This document shows positions 1 to 8,576 of a stretch of DNA of 64,000 nucleotides, in pieces. Under the pieces are notes generated by a model. It was given only the letters and a program-made list of their open reading frames with translations, ran no database searches and had not been told where the DNA came from. The stretch spans positions 124,001 to 188,000 of the forward strand of contig NZ_QEWP01000007.1 in NCBI RefSeq assembly GCF_003121985.1, in the 5' to 3' direction. Source of the stretch: Marinilabilia rubra. Lineage in GTDB: Bacteria; Bacteroidota; Bacteroidia; Bacteroidales; Marinilabiliaceae. Within the stretch, counting starts at the first letter, position 1, and each line of letters starts with the position of its first letter. The position numbers were made by a program, and so were the translations under genes.

Positions 1-225
1 TACATTGGCGATCTGATATCCTGCAAAGGCAAAAATAAATGGAAGAAATAAAACCACCCACATACCCGGAACCAGATAAAGCAATTGCCCTAAACCTTTA
101 CCTGTCTGCTGTAATGGTCCTGCATCAAGGCTAAGCAAGAGGATAACGACAGCAAGACCAAGTCCAAGGGCAAACCCCCTTAAAGAATACTTTGATAATA
201 TGTTTTTATAGTCTGCTTTTTTCAT
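1..225 (-). CDS. N-terminal part of a two-helix membrane protein (cut by window edge)
   Basis: The first 75 codons of a minus-strand gene are visible; the rest lies outside the window. It starts MKKADYKNILSKYS and has two hydrophobic stretches, roughly residues 16-33 and 49-72, joined by a short polar loop. The ATG at 223-225 sits exactly at the edge of a repeat that also precedes the chemotaxis operon at 8574. The gene lies about 410 bases downstream of cheB on the same strand. Two helices followed by an unseen cytoplasmic part would fit a sensor or receptor, but nothing visible identifies the family, so function is unknown. Confidence 0.6.
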   Translation of the reverse strand, partial: MKKADYKNILSKYSLRGFALGLGLAVVILLLSLDAGPLQQTGKGLGQLLYLVPGMWVVLFLPFIFAFAGYQIANV

Positions 226-345
226 TCGTACAAAATTTAGTTAATTCATTGGCCGAATGGAACTCACGATGAATTTCGCTCATGCTCTTTTGAGAATTTA
301 GCACTCCAAAATTCATGCTCGTTTCATCTTGATAAAATTATTTTC
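223..345 (-). repeat. Start-codon-embedded repeat, copy 1
   Basis: Read on minus, this stretch matches the leader of the chemotaxis operon at 8574-8690. Two conserved blocks (GATGAAACGAGCATG and GAGTTCCATTCGGCCA, continuing to TTTTGTACGAATGAAA) flank about 45 bases of divergent sequence. The final ATG is the start codon of the gene at 1-225. The divergent middle still pairs with itself: ATGAATTT near its 5' end is complementary to AAATTCAT near its 3' end. CATTCG in the second block can pair with CGAATG, which contains the start codon. Confidence 0.7.
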
Positions 346-639
346 AGGTCTGTAGGAACTCCTGTTTTAAATAATTGCATCGTGTTAAATCCAATCTCAA
401 TTTCCGATTATTGTCATTCAAGCGATTCCTGCTCTCACAAAAAACTGTCGATTATGAAAAGAACAACTTGACTAAAAAAAGCCATTTTTTGAATAATGCT
501 TTACCAGGAACCAAATTGGTAAACATCAAAATATTGAACAGAGCCTTTTATGCCATCCAACATACAGCTTTCATAAAACATAAACGAAGGGGTAGCAAAA
601 AGGTTATACCTAATTCCAATAAGACCGACACTTACCGGG
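346..639. other. Intergenic stretch with no recognised gene
   Basis: Between cheB and the repeat-led gene at 1-225. A 90-codon plus-strand frame (375-647) is open here but has no family-like features and overlaps the end of cheB. The part near 350-372 (GGAGTTCC on minus) resembles the beginning of a degenerate upstream copy of the start-codon repeat. No terminator hairpin was seen after cheB, so read-through into the next gene is possible. Confidence 0.4.
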
Positions 640-1719
640 CTAAATAAAATTTTCCACTATGAAATGCCCCATTTCATTTATCCCCATAATATCTTTAGCT
701 GCCCCTAACTTGATGGCTTCACGCGGCATCCCGAAAACCACAGATGATGCTTCGTCCTGGGCTATGGTTGCTGCACCGGATTCTTTCATTTCCAAAAGCC
801 CTTTGGCACCGTCATTCCCCATACCAGTCATCAAAATCCCCATCGCATTTTGTCCTGCATAACGGGCGGCAGAGCGAAACAGTACATCAACTGAAGGACG
901 ATGGCGGTTAACTAATGGTCCTTCCCGCACTTCCACTGTATATTCCTTTCCTGTGCGTTTGAGAAGCATGTGGTAGTTTCCGGGTGCAATAAGCACTCTG
1001 CCCTGATATAGCTTGTCCCCATTCTCGGCTTCTTTTACCTCCAGATTGCAAATTTTATTTAAACTATTCGCAAAAGACCGGGTAAAACCTTCAGGCATAT
1101 GTTGCACAATAGCAATCCCGGGCATTTTTGCCGGAAGAGTTTTTAAAAACTGCCGAATGGCCTCGGTTCCACCTGTAGATGCTCCCACAACAATAATTTT
1201 CTCGGTGCTGATAATTTTTTTATACGATCCGCTTTTTTGCAAAATGACATCAGCAGAAAATTTGGGGGCGACCCAATCCACATGGGGGGTGTTGCTAATC
1301 TTCAGTCGTGTTAATTTGGCCTGTGAAGCAGCTTTAACCGCATCACACAATAATATTTTAGATTCGTTGATAAACTGGGCCGCATTCATGGCTGGTTTAC
1401 CTATAATCTCCGAGGCACCATATTCCAGCGCTTTCATGGCCGTTTCCGTTCCCTCGGTAGTAAGCGAAGATATTACAACAACAGGAATTGGGTGCTGAGA
1501 CATTATCTTCCTAAGGAAGGTAAGTCCATCCATTCTGGGCATCTCAATATCAAGCGTAATAACATCAGGAACCTCCTTCATTATTTTCTTGACAGCAATC
1601 AAGGGATCTGCAGCAGTTCCCATGACTTCAATATGCGGATCTGACTCTAAAATAGACGAAAGACTTTGTCTTACTACCGCTGAATCATCCACCACTAATA
1701 CCCTGATATTCTTGCCCAT
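640..1719 (-). CDS. cheB: Chemotaxis protein-glutamate methylesterase/glutaminase CheB
   Basis: 359 residues, the usual CheB length. An N-terminal receiver domain (about 1-125) has the acidic pair D11/D12 and phospho-acceptor D57 in the TLDIEMPR motif. The C-terminal methylesterase domain (about 165-355) shows the nucleophile serine in GASTGG, the QHMP histidine and the GMGNDGA aspartate, so the catalytic triad is intact. CheB removes methyl groups from receptor glutamates and so resets signalling. It is the last recognised gene of the minus-strand che operon, 12 bases after cheD. Family assignment is firm. Confidence 0.96.
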   Translation of the reverse strand: MGKNIRVLVVDDSAVVRQSLSSILESDPHIEVMGTAADPLIAVKKIMKEVPDVITLDIEMPRMDGLTFLRKIMSQHPIPVVVISSLTTEGTETAMKALEYGASEIIGKPAMNAAQFINESKILLCDAVKAASQAKLTRLKISNTPHVDWVAPKFSADVILQKSGSYKKIISTEKIIVVGASTGGTEAIRQFLKTLPAKMPGIAIVQHMPEGFTRSFANSLNKICNLEVKEAENGDKLYQGRVLIAPGNYHMLLKRTGKEYTVEVREGPLVNRHRPSVDVLFRSAARYAGQNAMGILMTGMGNDGAKGLLEMKESGAATIAQDEASSVVFGMPREAIKLGAAKDIMGINEMGHFIVENFI

Positions 1720-1731
1720 ATTTAGAATATA

Positions 1732-2202
1732 TTATTGTGCTTTTTTATCAAGAAACTTATGCCTAACCTCTCCCGAATCAGTAAAAAAAAGTATTTTCCT
1801 TCCTTTTCGACCTCCGGTACTTGAGGCAACCACAGGAATTTTCTTTTCCTCCAGAATCATTCTGGCCACCCTGATATTGCGCTCGCCAATAAGCGTTCCA
1901 TTACCGCCACTCTCGATAAGCTCCCCACCACCAAAAATTTTGGCTTTGATGTTGTCTCTTCGAGCACCAAGCTGTCCCATTCTTTCCAACAGCTTATCAA
2001 TAGCAATATTTCCGTATTTAGGGGATGCCAGATCGTTTCCGCTCCAGGTAGGTAACATGTAATGATTGATGCCGCCAATCCTGTTCTCCTGATCCCACAA
2101 ACAGATTGCTACGCAAGATCCCAATATGGTTTTCACCACATAAGGCTCTTTACTGGCAAACAAGGTGGATGGATATAAAAAATGTTGTGAATATTGCTCC
2201 AT
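1732..2202 (-). CDS. cheD: Chemoreceptor glutamine deamidase CheD
   Basis: 156 residues, the normal CheD size. The family's Cys-His-Thr centre is visible: C30 in LGSCVAI, H47 in GGINHYMLP and T25 just before the cysteine. CheD deamidates receptor glutamines and in other bacteria can bind the CheY phosphatase CheC. No CheC or CheX homologue was recognised in this operon, so CheD probably acts mainly on receptors here. It sits 12 bases upstream of cheB and 12 bases after the histidine-kinase-like gene, consistent with one transcript. Confidence 0.95.
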   Translation of the reverse strand: MEQYSQHFLYPSTLFASKEPYVVKTILGSCVAICLWDQENRIGGINHYMLPTWSGNDLASPKYGNIAIDKLLERMGQLGARRDNIKAKIFGGGELIESGGNGTLIGERNIRVARMILEEKKIPVVASSTGGRKGRKILFFTDSGEVRHKFLDKKAQ

Positions 2203-2214
2203 TTAATAAAAACC

Positions 2215-3114
2215 TTAAAAAATCTCATCACCATCATCAAAAAAGATGTCATTACCTTCACCACTGAACCCTTCAACCACATTTTTTGCCTCGGGCAAAT
2301 TAATTGTGAACGTAGATCCTTCGCCTTTTTGACTTTCAATTTCGATTTCACCCCCTAACACATCCAACAGAGCTTTGGTAATGGATAAACCAAGTCCATG
2401 CCCCCGGTTGATAGAGTTGATGCCGGTATCCAGACGCTTAAAGCGTTCGAAAATTATTTTTTGGTTTTTATCTGAAATTCCTGTTCCATAGTCTTTGACA
2501 GACATACTGAGTTTTTCCTCATCTGCCCAGACTTTAATTATCACTTTGCTGTCTTTATAGCTGTATTTTAAAGCATTATTAAGAAGGTTACTTAGAATAA
2601 GCTTAATTTTTTCACTATCGGTTTTGAAATAAAAATTCTTTCCAAACCCATATTCAATGTTCCATTCGAAATCAATCTCTATGCCCATTTTCCGGGCAAC
2701 AAGATTAAAGGAATCAATTATACTCTGAATAATTCCCCGTATGTTTACTTTTGAGATGTTGGGAACCACTTCTCCGGCCTCAATTTTGGCAGCAACAAAA
2801 ATATTTCTTAGCTGAAAATCAAGGTTAAAAGCTTCGCTATGAATTAGTGCAACCATTGAAACCACCTTCTTCCAATCGTTCTTTTCTACCGAAAGAATAG
2901 ATTTGGAAAGACCAAGAATAGAGGTAAAAGGATTGACTATCTCATTGGATATATTAGAAATAAAATGACTTTTTAAAGCCTCTGACTCCCTCAGTTTCTT
3001 TGTTACATCCTGAAGCTCACGTGTGAGCATCTGAACCTCCTGCTCATATTTTTTTCGCTCATTAATCCGGGCTCTGAGTTCTTTTAATAATTGTCTGTCG
3101 GTAATGTTTGTCAT
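2215..3114 (-). CDS. Histidine-kinase-like protein lacking the phospho-accepting histidine
   Basis: 299 residues with no membrane segment. Residues 1-48 are charged and probably coiled coil. A HisKA-like helix follows (about 47-110), but at the H-box the histidine is replaced by asparagine: the motif reads SNISNEIVNP, with N57 where His is expected (codon AAT). The ATPase domain (about 160-285) looks complete: N-box LLNNALKYS, G1 VKDYGTGI, F-box FERFKR and G2 GHGLGLS. ATP binding may be kept while autophosphorylation is lost. Its place between cheR and cheD suggests an accessory or phosphatase-like role in chemotaxis; that role is inference. Confidence 0.85.
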   Translation of the reverse strand: MTNITDRQLLKELRARINERKKYEQEVQMLTRELQDVTKKLRESEALKSHFISNISNEIVNPFTSILGLSKSILSVEKNDWKKVVSMVALIHSEAFNLDFQLRNIFVAAKIEAGEVVPNISKVNIRGIIQSIIDSFNLVARKMGIEIDFEWNIEYGFGKNFYFKTDSEKIKLILSNLLNNALKYSYKDSKVIIKVWADEEKLSMSVKDYGTGISDKNQKIIFERFKRLDTGINSINRGHGLGLSITKALLDVLGGEIEIESQKGEGSTFTINLPEAKNVVEGFSGEGNDIFFDDGDEIF

Positions 3115-3242
3115 AGTGCAATAATTATAGCGTCATCGTATTTTTTAATTGTCTGTAAAAAAGAATTCGATTAAAAATTCTTTGCTTCAAAATGAAGCAC
3201 AAATATATTGAAAATCATCAAATTCAATCTCTTTAACCCATT

Positions 3243-4112
3243 CTAAGAACGTTTCTTAAAAATGGTTGGTTTAACATGTTCTAAGGGCACATCCATTCCT
3301 GATAGAGACTCTGAATGTCCTATAAAAAAATAACCGTCCGGACCTAAATGCCTGCAAAGACGGTTAATAACCTTCTCCTGCGTGGGGCGATCAAAATATA
3401 TTAATACATTTCTACAGAAAATCACGTCAAATGTTTCAGATACATCGTAAACTGAATCCATCAAATTCAAATACCGAAGTCTCAAATTTTGTTGTAACTC
3501 GGGACTAACCCTAATAGTTGGGTTTTCACGGTCTTTACTTCTGAGAAAATACCTCTTCTTTAATTCAAGAGGGACCATATCTGCCCTGGCCTCTTTATAT
3601 ACACCTCTGGCGGCGGTTTTAAGCATCTGACTTGAAATGTCGGTCCCCAAAATTTCAAACCGAAAACGAGGATTTAGCCTCTTAAATTCATTCAATCCGA
3701 TTGAAATGGTGTAACCTTCCTCACCACTTGATGCCCCGGCACTCCATACTCTAAAAGGTCTGTCAAAACCTGTACCTTCAGCAAAAGCCGGCAAAACTTT
3801 GTCTTTAAGAAATGCAAAGTGAACGGGCTCCCTGAAGAAATCCGTTTTATTAGTGGTTATTACATTTAAAAAATTAAGTAATTCCTGCTCCTGCCCCTCT
3901 TTACTAAAAAAGAACTCTCTATATTCTGAATAGGAGTTCATTTTCAATTCCCGGATCCTTTTGAGTAACCGTCCCTGCAACATAACCCTTTTCACAGGAG
4001 GCATCTTGATACCATATTCTGAAAATATGTATCGGCTAAACGCCTGAAAATCTGTTTCAGAAAGTTCAGCTTTAAAGCAATCAAAACCCTTATTTTCCGA
4101 ATTCTTCTCCAC
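3243..4112 (-). CDS. cheR: Chemotaxis protein methyltransferase CheR
   Basis: 289 residues. CheR transfers methyl groups from S-adenosylmethionine to receptor glutamates. A helical N-terminal domain (about 15-90) precedes the methyltransferase domain. The SAM-binding motif reads SAGASSGEEGYT near residue 125, and FCRNVLIYFD near 235 is characteristic of the family. The reading frame begins with GTG at 4110-4112, 14 bases after cheW ends; the next in-frame ATG would delete part of the N-terminal domain, so GTG is the likely start. It is followed by 128 non-coding bases before the kinase-like gene. Confidence 0.95.
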   Translation of the reverse strand: MEKNSENKGFDCFKAELSETDFQAFSRYIFSEYGIKMPPVKRVMLQGRLLKRIRELKMNSYSEYREFFFSKEGQEQELLNFLNVITTNKTDFFREPVHFAFLKDKVLPAFAEGTGFDRPFRVWSAGASSGEEGYTISIGLNEFKRLNPRFRFEILGTDISSQMLKTAARGVYKEARADMVPLELKKRYFLRSKDRENPTIRVSPELQQNLRLRYLNLMDSVYDVSETFDVIFCRNVLIYFDRPTQEKVINRLCRHLGPDGYFFIGHSESLSGMDVPLEHVKPTIFKKRS

Positions 4113-4126
4113 AGGTATTGGTCTCC

Positions 4127-4597
4127 TTACTTTTTTGCACTGGCAATTATCTTGTCCATTTCAACAACCTCATTTATGGTAAAGACCTGGTCAGGATCAA
4201 TTACCAAAACAAATGTTTCTTCATTTTTAAAGGAACCTGCGACATATTCCGGTTTATAATCATGACGAATGGTTTTAAGCCGGCCCTCTTCAATTTCTAT
4301 TACATCCGAAACTGCATCTGCCATAATTGCTACACGGAATGTTTCCTCTTCACCGTCTTTCTTTAAGTTAAGAACAACAATTACAGAATTCTGTGAAGCT
4401 TCAACCTTTCCAAGATTAAACTTCAGGCCGGTATCAATCAGTGGAATCACTTCATCCCGAAAATCGATGAGCCCTGAGATAAATTCCATCTTCTGTGGAA
4501 CCGGCTTTGGTTCTTCGTATTCACGAATTTCCATCACATTCGAGACATTTACCGCAAAAACCTCATTAACAACTTTAAAGGTCAAATATGAATTCAT
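4127..4597 (-). CDS. cheW: CheW-type coupling protein (second copy)
   Basis: 156 residues forming one CheW-like SH3-pair domain, with typical stretches VMEIREYEEPKPVP, FISGLIDFRDEVIPLIDTG and AVSDVIEIEEGRL. CheW links receptors to the kinase CheA. It is one of two cheW genes in the operon and differs clearly from the other (4879-5328), so it may serve another receptor set. Between the two lies an inserted non-coding element (4627-4808). It ends 14 bases before cheR. Confidence 0.93.
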   Translation of the reverse strand: MNSYLTFKVVNEVFAVNVSNVMEIREYEEPKPVPQKMEFISGLIDFRDEVIPLIDTGLKFNLGKVEASQNSVIVVLNLKKDGEEETFRVAIMADAVSDVIEIEEGRLKTIRHDYKPEYVAGSFKNEETFVLVIDPDQVFTINEVVEMDKIIASAKK

Positions 4598-4626
4598 CTG
4601 TATTTAATTTGTTATTCATTTATTAT

Positions 4627-4808
4627 TTAGCCTGTCCATAAAGTCCCATTTGCTGCGTTACGCTTGCCACCAAAATGCTCATCCCGAAGCATCGGGACTC
4701 CGCTTTTGGGGGCATCGCTCCCGAAGCCTCGGGATTGCAACTGGAACATTCTGACAAGACACATGACTACTCTATTTCAAAGCCGACTTTATAGACCGAC
4801 ACTATTTA
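4627..4808 (-). mobile_element. MITE-like element B, copy 1, inside the che operon
   Basis: About 180 bases sharing most of their sequence with 44138-44327: TTTGCTGCGTTACGCTTGCC, two TCCCGAAGC(A/C)TCGGGA palindromes at 4682-4697 and 4719-4734, and GGGATTGCAACTGG. The ends are imperfect inverted repeats: ACTTTATAGACCGACACTATTTA at the right, and GTCCATAAAGT at the left. No open frame looks like a transposase. It separates the two cheW genes and adds strong hairpins within an otherwise tightly spaced operon. Confidence 0.7.
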
Positions 4809-4878
4809 GGTCCCGGGAGACTCCTGTAAGGCATTTTACGATGTGGAGCCCCGGCATTTACTTTTGACTTTTGTCAGG

Positions 4879-5328
4879 TCAAACCTCTGATTCAGATGCC
4901 AGTTCATCAATATCGATGACATGTACAAAATCATCCCCCACAGAGAGAGTGCCATGAAAATTCTTAAGCATACTTTCTTCTTTATCTACCACAGTAGCTT
5001 TCATTTCCATTCCATCTGCTTCAATTACCTCTTTTACCATGTCCACAACTACTCCCAGGCTACTGTCTTGTTGCTCATCGGGTGCAATAACAACAATGGC
5101 GGTATCGTTGGAAAAGTCTGCATTATCGAACCCCATCATTAAACGAAGATCGACAACGGGAATCACATTCCCATGAAGATTGATAACACCCCGCAAAAAC
5201 TCCGGGGTGTTGGGCACGTGGGTAATATCAGGCACCTCAAGAATATGATTGACCTTCATGGCATCAATCGCGAAAAATTCATCATTCAACCGAAATGACA
5301 AAAGTGTATTATAGTGTTGCTCAGACAT
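4879..5328 (-). CDS. cheW: CheW-type coupling protein (first copy)
   Basis: 149 residues, a single CheW domain with MKVNHILEVPDITHVPN, FLRGVINLHGNVIPVVDLR and VVDMVKEVIE, all typical of CheW. It directly follows cheA (14-base gap), the canonical pairing for the core signalling complex, and is probably the main coupling protein. The last codons are followed by a non-coding stretch containing element B. Confidence 0.95.
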   Translation of the reverse strand: MSEQHYNTLLSFRLNDEFFAIDAMKVNHILEVPDITHVPNTPEFLRGVINLHGNVIPVVDLRLMMGFDNADFSNDTAIVVIAPDEQQDSSLGVVVDMVKEVIEADGMEMKATVVDKEESMLKNFHGTLSVGDDFVHVIDIDELASESEV

Positions 5329-5342
5329 GCTTCCCGAATGTT

Positions 5343-7418
5343 TTATTTTTTACTTTTTGCTTTAACTTTCCCTGTGGAACTCATCTGCAAAACACGGTTG
5401 GTGTCTATTACCATTGAAATGGTTCCATCTCCCAGAATAGAAGCCCCCGAAACAACCTCATGACTTTTAAGATATCGACCCAAAGGTTTAACTACAGTTT
5501 GATATTCCCCTAGTACTTCATCTACCATCAACCCCAGGCGCTTTTCTTCATGCCGCACCAAAACCATTTGAGGGGTTTCCACTTCTTCTTTCTCCTCTTT
5601 AAAAACATCCCGCATATCCACATAAGGTATTTGCTCACCCTCAATAACAACAACCTTATTAAACGAGTCTTTTAACTGTTGAGAATCAATGGCAAAAATC
5701 TTTTCAATTGAAGAAATCGGAACCACATATTTGTTATCGGCAACTTTAACCAATAGTCCGTCAATGATAGAAAGTGTAAGTGGAAGCCGCAATGTAATAG
5801 TAGTGCCCTGCCCCCATTCAGAGTCAATAGTAACCTCTCCTCTGATTTCTGATATTTTCTTTCGCACTACATCCATTCCAACACCCCGGCCAGAGACATC
5901 CGAAACGGTATCTTTTGTAGAGAAACCACTCATAAATATGAGATTGAGTATCTCCTTTGATGAAAGATCGGTATTTTCATCAATCAAACCTTTTGAAATG
6001 GCTTTTTCCCTGATATCTTCCACATTGATCCCCCTACCATCATCAGTTACTTCAATAAGAACGCTGGCTCCTGCATGATAAGCTTTGAAGTAAATATTTC
6101 CTTTGGGGGATTTTCCGGCAGCAACTCGATCATCAGGCATTTCAATTCCATGATCGACAGAATTCCTCAATATATGTAACAAAGGATCTGTGAGGTGTTC
6201 AATAATATTTTTATCCAATTCAATATCTCCACCTTCAATAACAAATTCGATCTCTTTACCCAGCTCTTTGGAGAGGTCCCTTACAAGTCTTTGAAAACGC
6301 ATCAATTCGCTTTGCATAGGAATCAAGCTAATTTCAAAAGCATTATCTCGTAACTGTCGTGAAAGCTTTTGGACATTTTCTGCAAGCCCCAAAATATCTG
6401 TATCCCCTTTCTTCTCAGCATAAACGCTTAACTGTGCCTGAACGGTGACCAATTCGCTTACAAGGTTTACCAGCTCATCTATTTTAAGTGAAGCAACACG
6501 AATACTGGAGATTTTGTGTCCTTTGAGTTGGGCTTTTTTTCTACCGGCTTCGGCACTCAACTGATCCTGGTTCTCAGCTTTGGCTGTCTGTCCGGAAGAC
6601 TTATCCAATAAAATCTTTAGATCTGAGGACTTGATCAGCGAGTTGGAGTTTCGCGCATTGGTAATAAGTTTCTCAATCCCCGAATCCATTTCAAAACCAC
6701 CCTGACATATCTCTTCTACAGATAATTCGCATTCATCTTCCACAAAAATAAATACGTCCTTTATCTCATTAAGGGACTCAGAAGTTGTCAAAAGAATTTG
6801 CCATAAACAATAATTGCTTTCAGGCTCAAATAACTCGAATGAAGGAACTTTGTGAGTATAAACAATGCTATGGCTATTCCCCAACGCATGAAGATCATCA
6901 AGCAGGAACAATGGGTTGGTTCCATTTTGAAGTAAATCCTCCTGAGGCACAAAAGAGATCAGATAAGTTTTATCATCTGAGTCCGTGTTGCCCTTATTTC
7001 CTTCGGAAGCTTTTGCCGAAGTATTTTCAGAAATATTTCCACCTTCCGAGAAGGTTTGAATTCTGGCCATAAACTGACTGTAAGCATTCAAGTCTTCAGG
7101 ATCAGTAAGATCGCCTTTTTGAAGTAAAAACTTTATTTCATCTACGGCAGAAAAAGTGAGAGAAATCAAGTCTTGAGTTACTTCTAATTTATCGTTACGG
7201 ACCTTATCAAAAATATTTTCAAGGTGGTGGGTAAATTCACTTAGATGATTAAACCCAAACATGGCTCCACCTCCTTTAAGTGAATGCATTGCCCGAAAAA
7301 TACGCTCAATTAAATCTTTACTTTGCATATCATTTTCGAGCGCAAAGAGAGCCTCCTCCAAATCATTTACATTATCCAGAGATTCCTCTACAAACTTGGC
7401 TTTAAACTTATCCATCAT
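5343..7418 (-). CDS. cheA: Chemotaxis histidine kinase CheA
   Basis: 691 residues. P1 (about 1-105) has phospho-accepting H45 in MHSLKGGGAMFGF. A P2-like CheY/CheB docking region lies around 150-245. P3 dimerisation follows at about 300-365 (VNLVSELVTVQAQL). P4 ATPase (365-540) has ILRNSVDHGIE, DDGRGIN and GRGVGMDVV. P5 (545-685) is the CheW-like regulatory domain. All catalytic motifs look intact. CheA phosphorylates CheY and CheB in response to receptor state. It precedes cheW and follows the Hpt-like gene with a 50-base gap. Either of two adjacent Met codons could be the start. Confidence 0.97.
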   Translation of the reverse strand: MMDKFKAKFVEESLDNVNDLEEALFALENDMQSKDLIERIFRAMHSLKGGGAMFGFNHLSEFTHHLENIFDKVRNDKLEVTQDLISLTFSAVDEIKFLLQKGDLTDPEDLNAYSQFMARIQTFSEGGNISENTSAKASEGNKGNTDSDDKTYLISFVPQEDLLQNGTNPLFLLDDLHALGNSHSIVYTHKVPSFELFEPESNYCLWQILLTTSESLNEIKDVFIFVEDECELSVEEICQGGFEMDSGIEKLITNARNSNSLIKSSDLKILLDKSSGQTAKAENQDQLSAEAGRKKAQLKGHKISSIRVASLKIDELVNLVSELVTVQAQLSVYAEKKGDTDILGLAENVQKLSRQLRDNAFEISLIPMQSELMRFQRLVRDLSKELGKEIEFVIEGGDIELDKNIIEHLTDPLLHILRNSVDHGIEMPDDRVAAGKSPKGNIYFKAYHAGASVLIEVTDDGRGINVEDIREKAISKGLIDENTDLSSKEILNLIFMSGFSTKDTVSDVSGRGVGMDVVRKKISEIRGEVTIDSEWGQGTTITLRLPLTLSIIDGLLVKVADNKYVVPISSIEKIFAIDSQQLKDSFNKVVVIEGEQIPYVDMRDVFKEEKEEVETPQMVLVRHEEKRLGLMVDEVLGEYQTVVKPLGRYLKSHEVVSGASILGDGTISMVIDTNRVLQMSSTGKVKAKSKK

Positions 7419-7468
7419 ATCCTTATGCCGTTTCGCGCATCCAACATATCCCGGATGAAAGAGATATA

Positions 7469-7813
7469 TTAAAGAGCAATTTTTTCTGAATTACATCTCA
7501 ATTCATCGATGAGACTGTCAATTCCCCTTATGGTTTGTAAACTTAATTGCTCAGAAAGGTCTTTTTCTCCTTTTCTGATTTTATCAAATACCAATTCCAA
7601 TTTTCGTGAAACGTGGGTCAATGAATCCAATCCTAACATTGGAGCGGTCCCCGACATTCCGTGCATGATCATGAAAACCTCCTCGGCAATCCCATCGACC
7701 TTAAATTCCGGGTTAAGAAAATCAGCATTAACAAGCTTTTCTTTCAGGCCCAAAAGCTGATCAATACTGTTATCAATAAAGGTCCTTTTTATTTCTTCAA
7801 GCTGATCTGTCAT
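7469..7813 (-). CDS. Hpt-like small protein with a variant phosphotransfer motif
   Basis: 114 residues, all-helical, resembling a stand-alone Hpt domain. The usual HSLKG motif reads MHGMSGTAPMLGLDSL, with H51 retained but Lys replaced by Ser. The helix after it (LTHVSRKLELVFDKIRKG) aligns well with the P1 domain of the adjacent CheA (LSEFTHHLENIFDKVRND), suggesting descent from a CheA P1 duplication. It may shuttle phosphate or simply bind the CheA kinase domain. It lies between cheY and cheA in the operon. Confidence 0.7.
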   Translation of the reverse strand: MTDQLEEIKRTFIDNSIDQLLGLKEKLVNADFLNPEFKVDGIAEEVFMIMHGMSGTAPMLGLDSLTHVSRKLELVFDKIRKGEKDLSEQLSLQTIRGIDSLIDELRCNSEKIAL

Positions 7814-7876
7814 CAGATAAAATTTAAACCATCAGTAACGCCTGACTATCACTGAAAATAAAAAACAACAATAACT

Positions 7877-8242
7877 TTATCTAAGAACCCTGGATATAGC
7901 ACTAAGTAACTTAGCAGGCACAAAAGGTTTAATGATCCATCCGGTAGCTCCGGCTTGCTTGGCTTCCATCTTTTTTGCAGCTTGAGACTCAGTTGTCAGA
8001 AACAAAATGGGAATATGCTTATATCCATCCATTTCCCGTACTTTACGGATTAGGCCAAGACCATCAAGATTAGGCATGTGAAGGTCGGTAATAATAATAT
8101 CAATTGTTCGTCCATCCAGGTATTGAAGAGCATCTTCTCCATCAACACCTACAAGAACATCATATCCTTCATTCTGAAGTGTGAAGTTTACAACTTCCCG
8201 GATACTTTCGGAATCATCAACAATAAGAACTGTTTTTGCCAT
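7877..8242 (-). CDS. cheY: CheY-type response regulator
   Basis: 121 residues, a single receiver domain without an output domain. Visible residues are the acidic pair D9/D10, phospho-acceptor D53 in IIITDLHMPNLDG, the conserved Thr in LFLTTES and the Lys in WIIKPF. CheY carries the signal from CheA to the motility apparatus. It sits second in the operon, 4 bases after the STAS gene. No flagellar gene is present in the window, so the target (flagellum, gliding machinery or something else) cannot be read here. Confidence 0.94.
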   Translation of the reverse strand: MAKTVLIVDDSESIREVVNFTLQNEGYDVLVGVDGEDALQYLDGRTIDIIITDLHMPNLDGLGLIRKVREMDGYKHIPILFLTTESQAAKKMEAKQAGATGWIIKPFVPAKLLSAISRVLR

Positions 8243-8246
8243 GTGA

Positions 8247-8576
8247 TTAATTATTTACAGGGTTACTATTTAACAAATCTGAGAAACCAGCGTTGGAAAC
8301 CAAACTCTCCAGCTCGTTTGGGAGGGTTGAGCTAACAGACAATTCTTTTTTATTAAGCTCGGCAGTTGTTTTCAATGACTGCAGAAGCTGCAAAAAAGTA
8401 ATATCAAGATTGTCAGGATTATCGATGCTTACAGAAATATCCTGTGCAAAATCGATCTTTTCACTAACGACCTCCTTTATTTTTTGGATATAATTAATGG
8501 TCAATTGTCCACTAAAATCCACGGTAAGGATGCCATCTGACTTTTTTACCTGAACTGAAAAATTATCTTCTTTCAT
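8247..8576 (-). CDS. STAS-domain protein, first gene of the che operon
   Basis: 109 residues fitting a single STAS fold: strand-rich start (ILTVDFSGQLTI), then SIDNPDNLDITFLQLLQSLKTTAELNKKELSVS and a final helix. The position normally holding DSSG with a regulatory Ser reads DITFLQ, so Thr could be the modifiable residue. STAS proteins of this kind occur in front of cheY in many che operons; their role is poorly defined. The start codon lies inside a repeat that also fronts the gene at 1-225. Confidence 0.75.
   Translation of the reverse strand: MKEDNFSVQVKKSDGILTVDFSGQLTINYIQKIKEVVSEKIDFAQDISVSIDNPDNLDITFLQLLQSLKTTAELNKKELSVSSTLPNELESLVSNAGFSDLLNSNPVNN

Noticed and set aside
375-647. 90-codon plus-strand open frame downstream of cheB
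   Set aside because: No family-like features, no promoter box, overlaps the cheB end; composition looks like non-coding AT-rich sequence.
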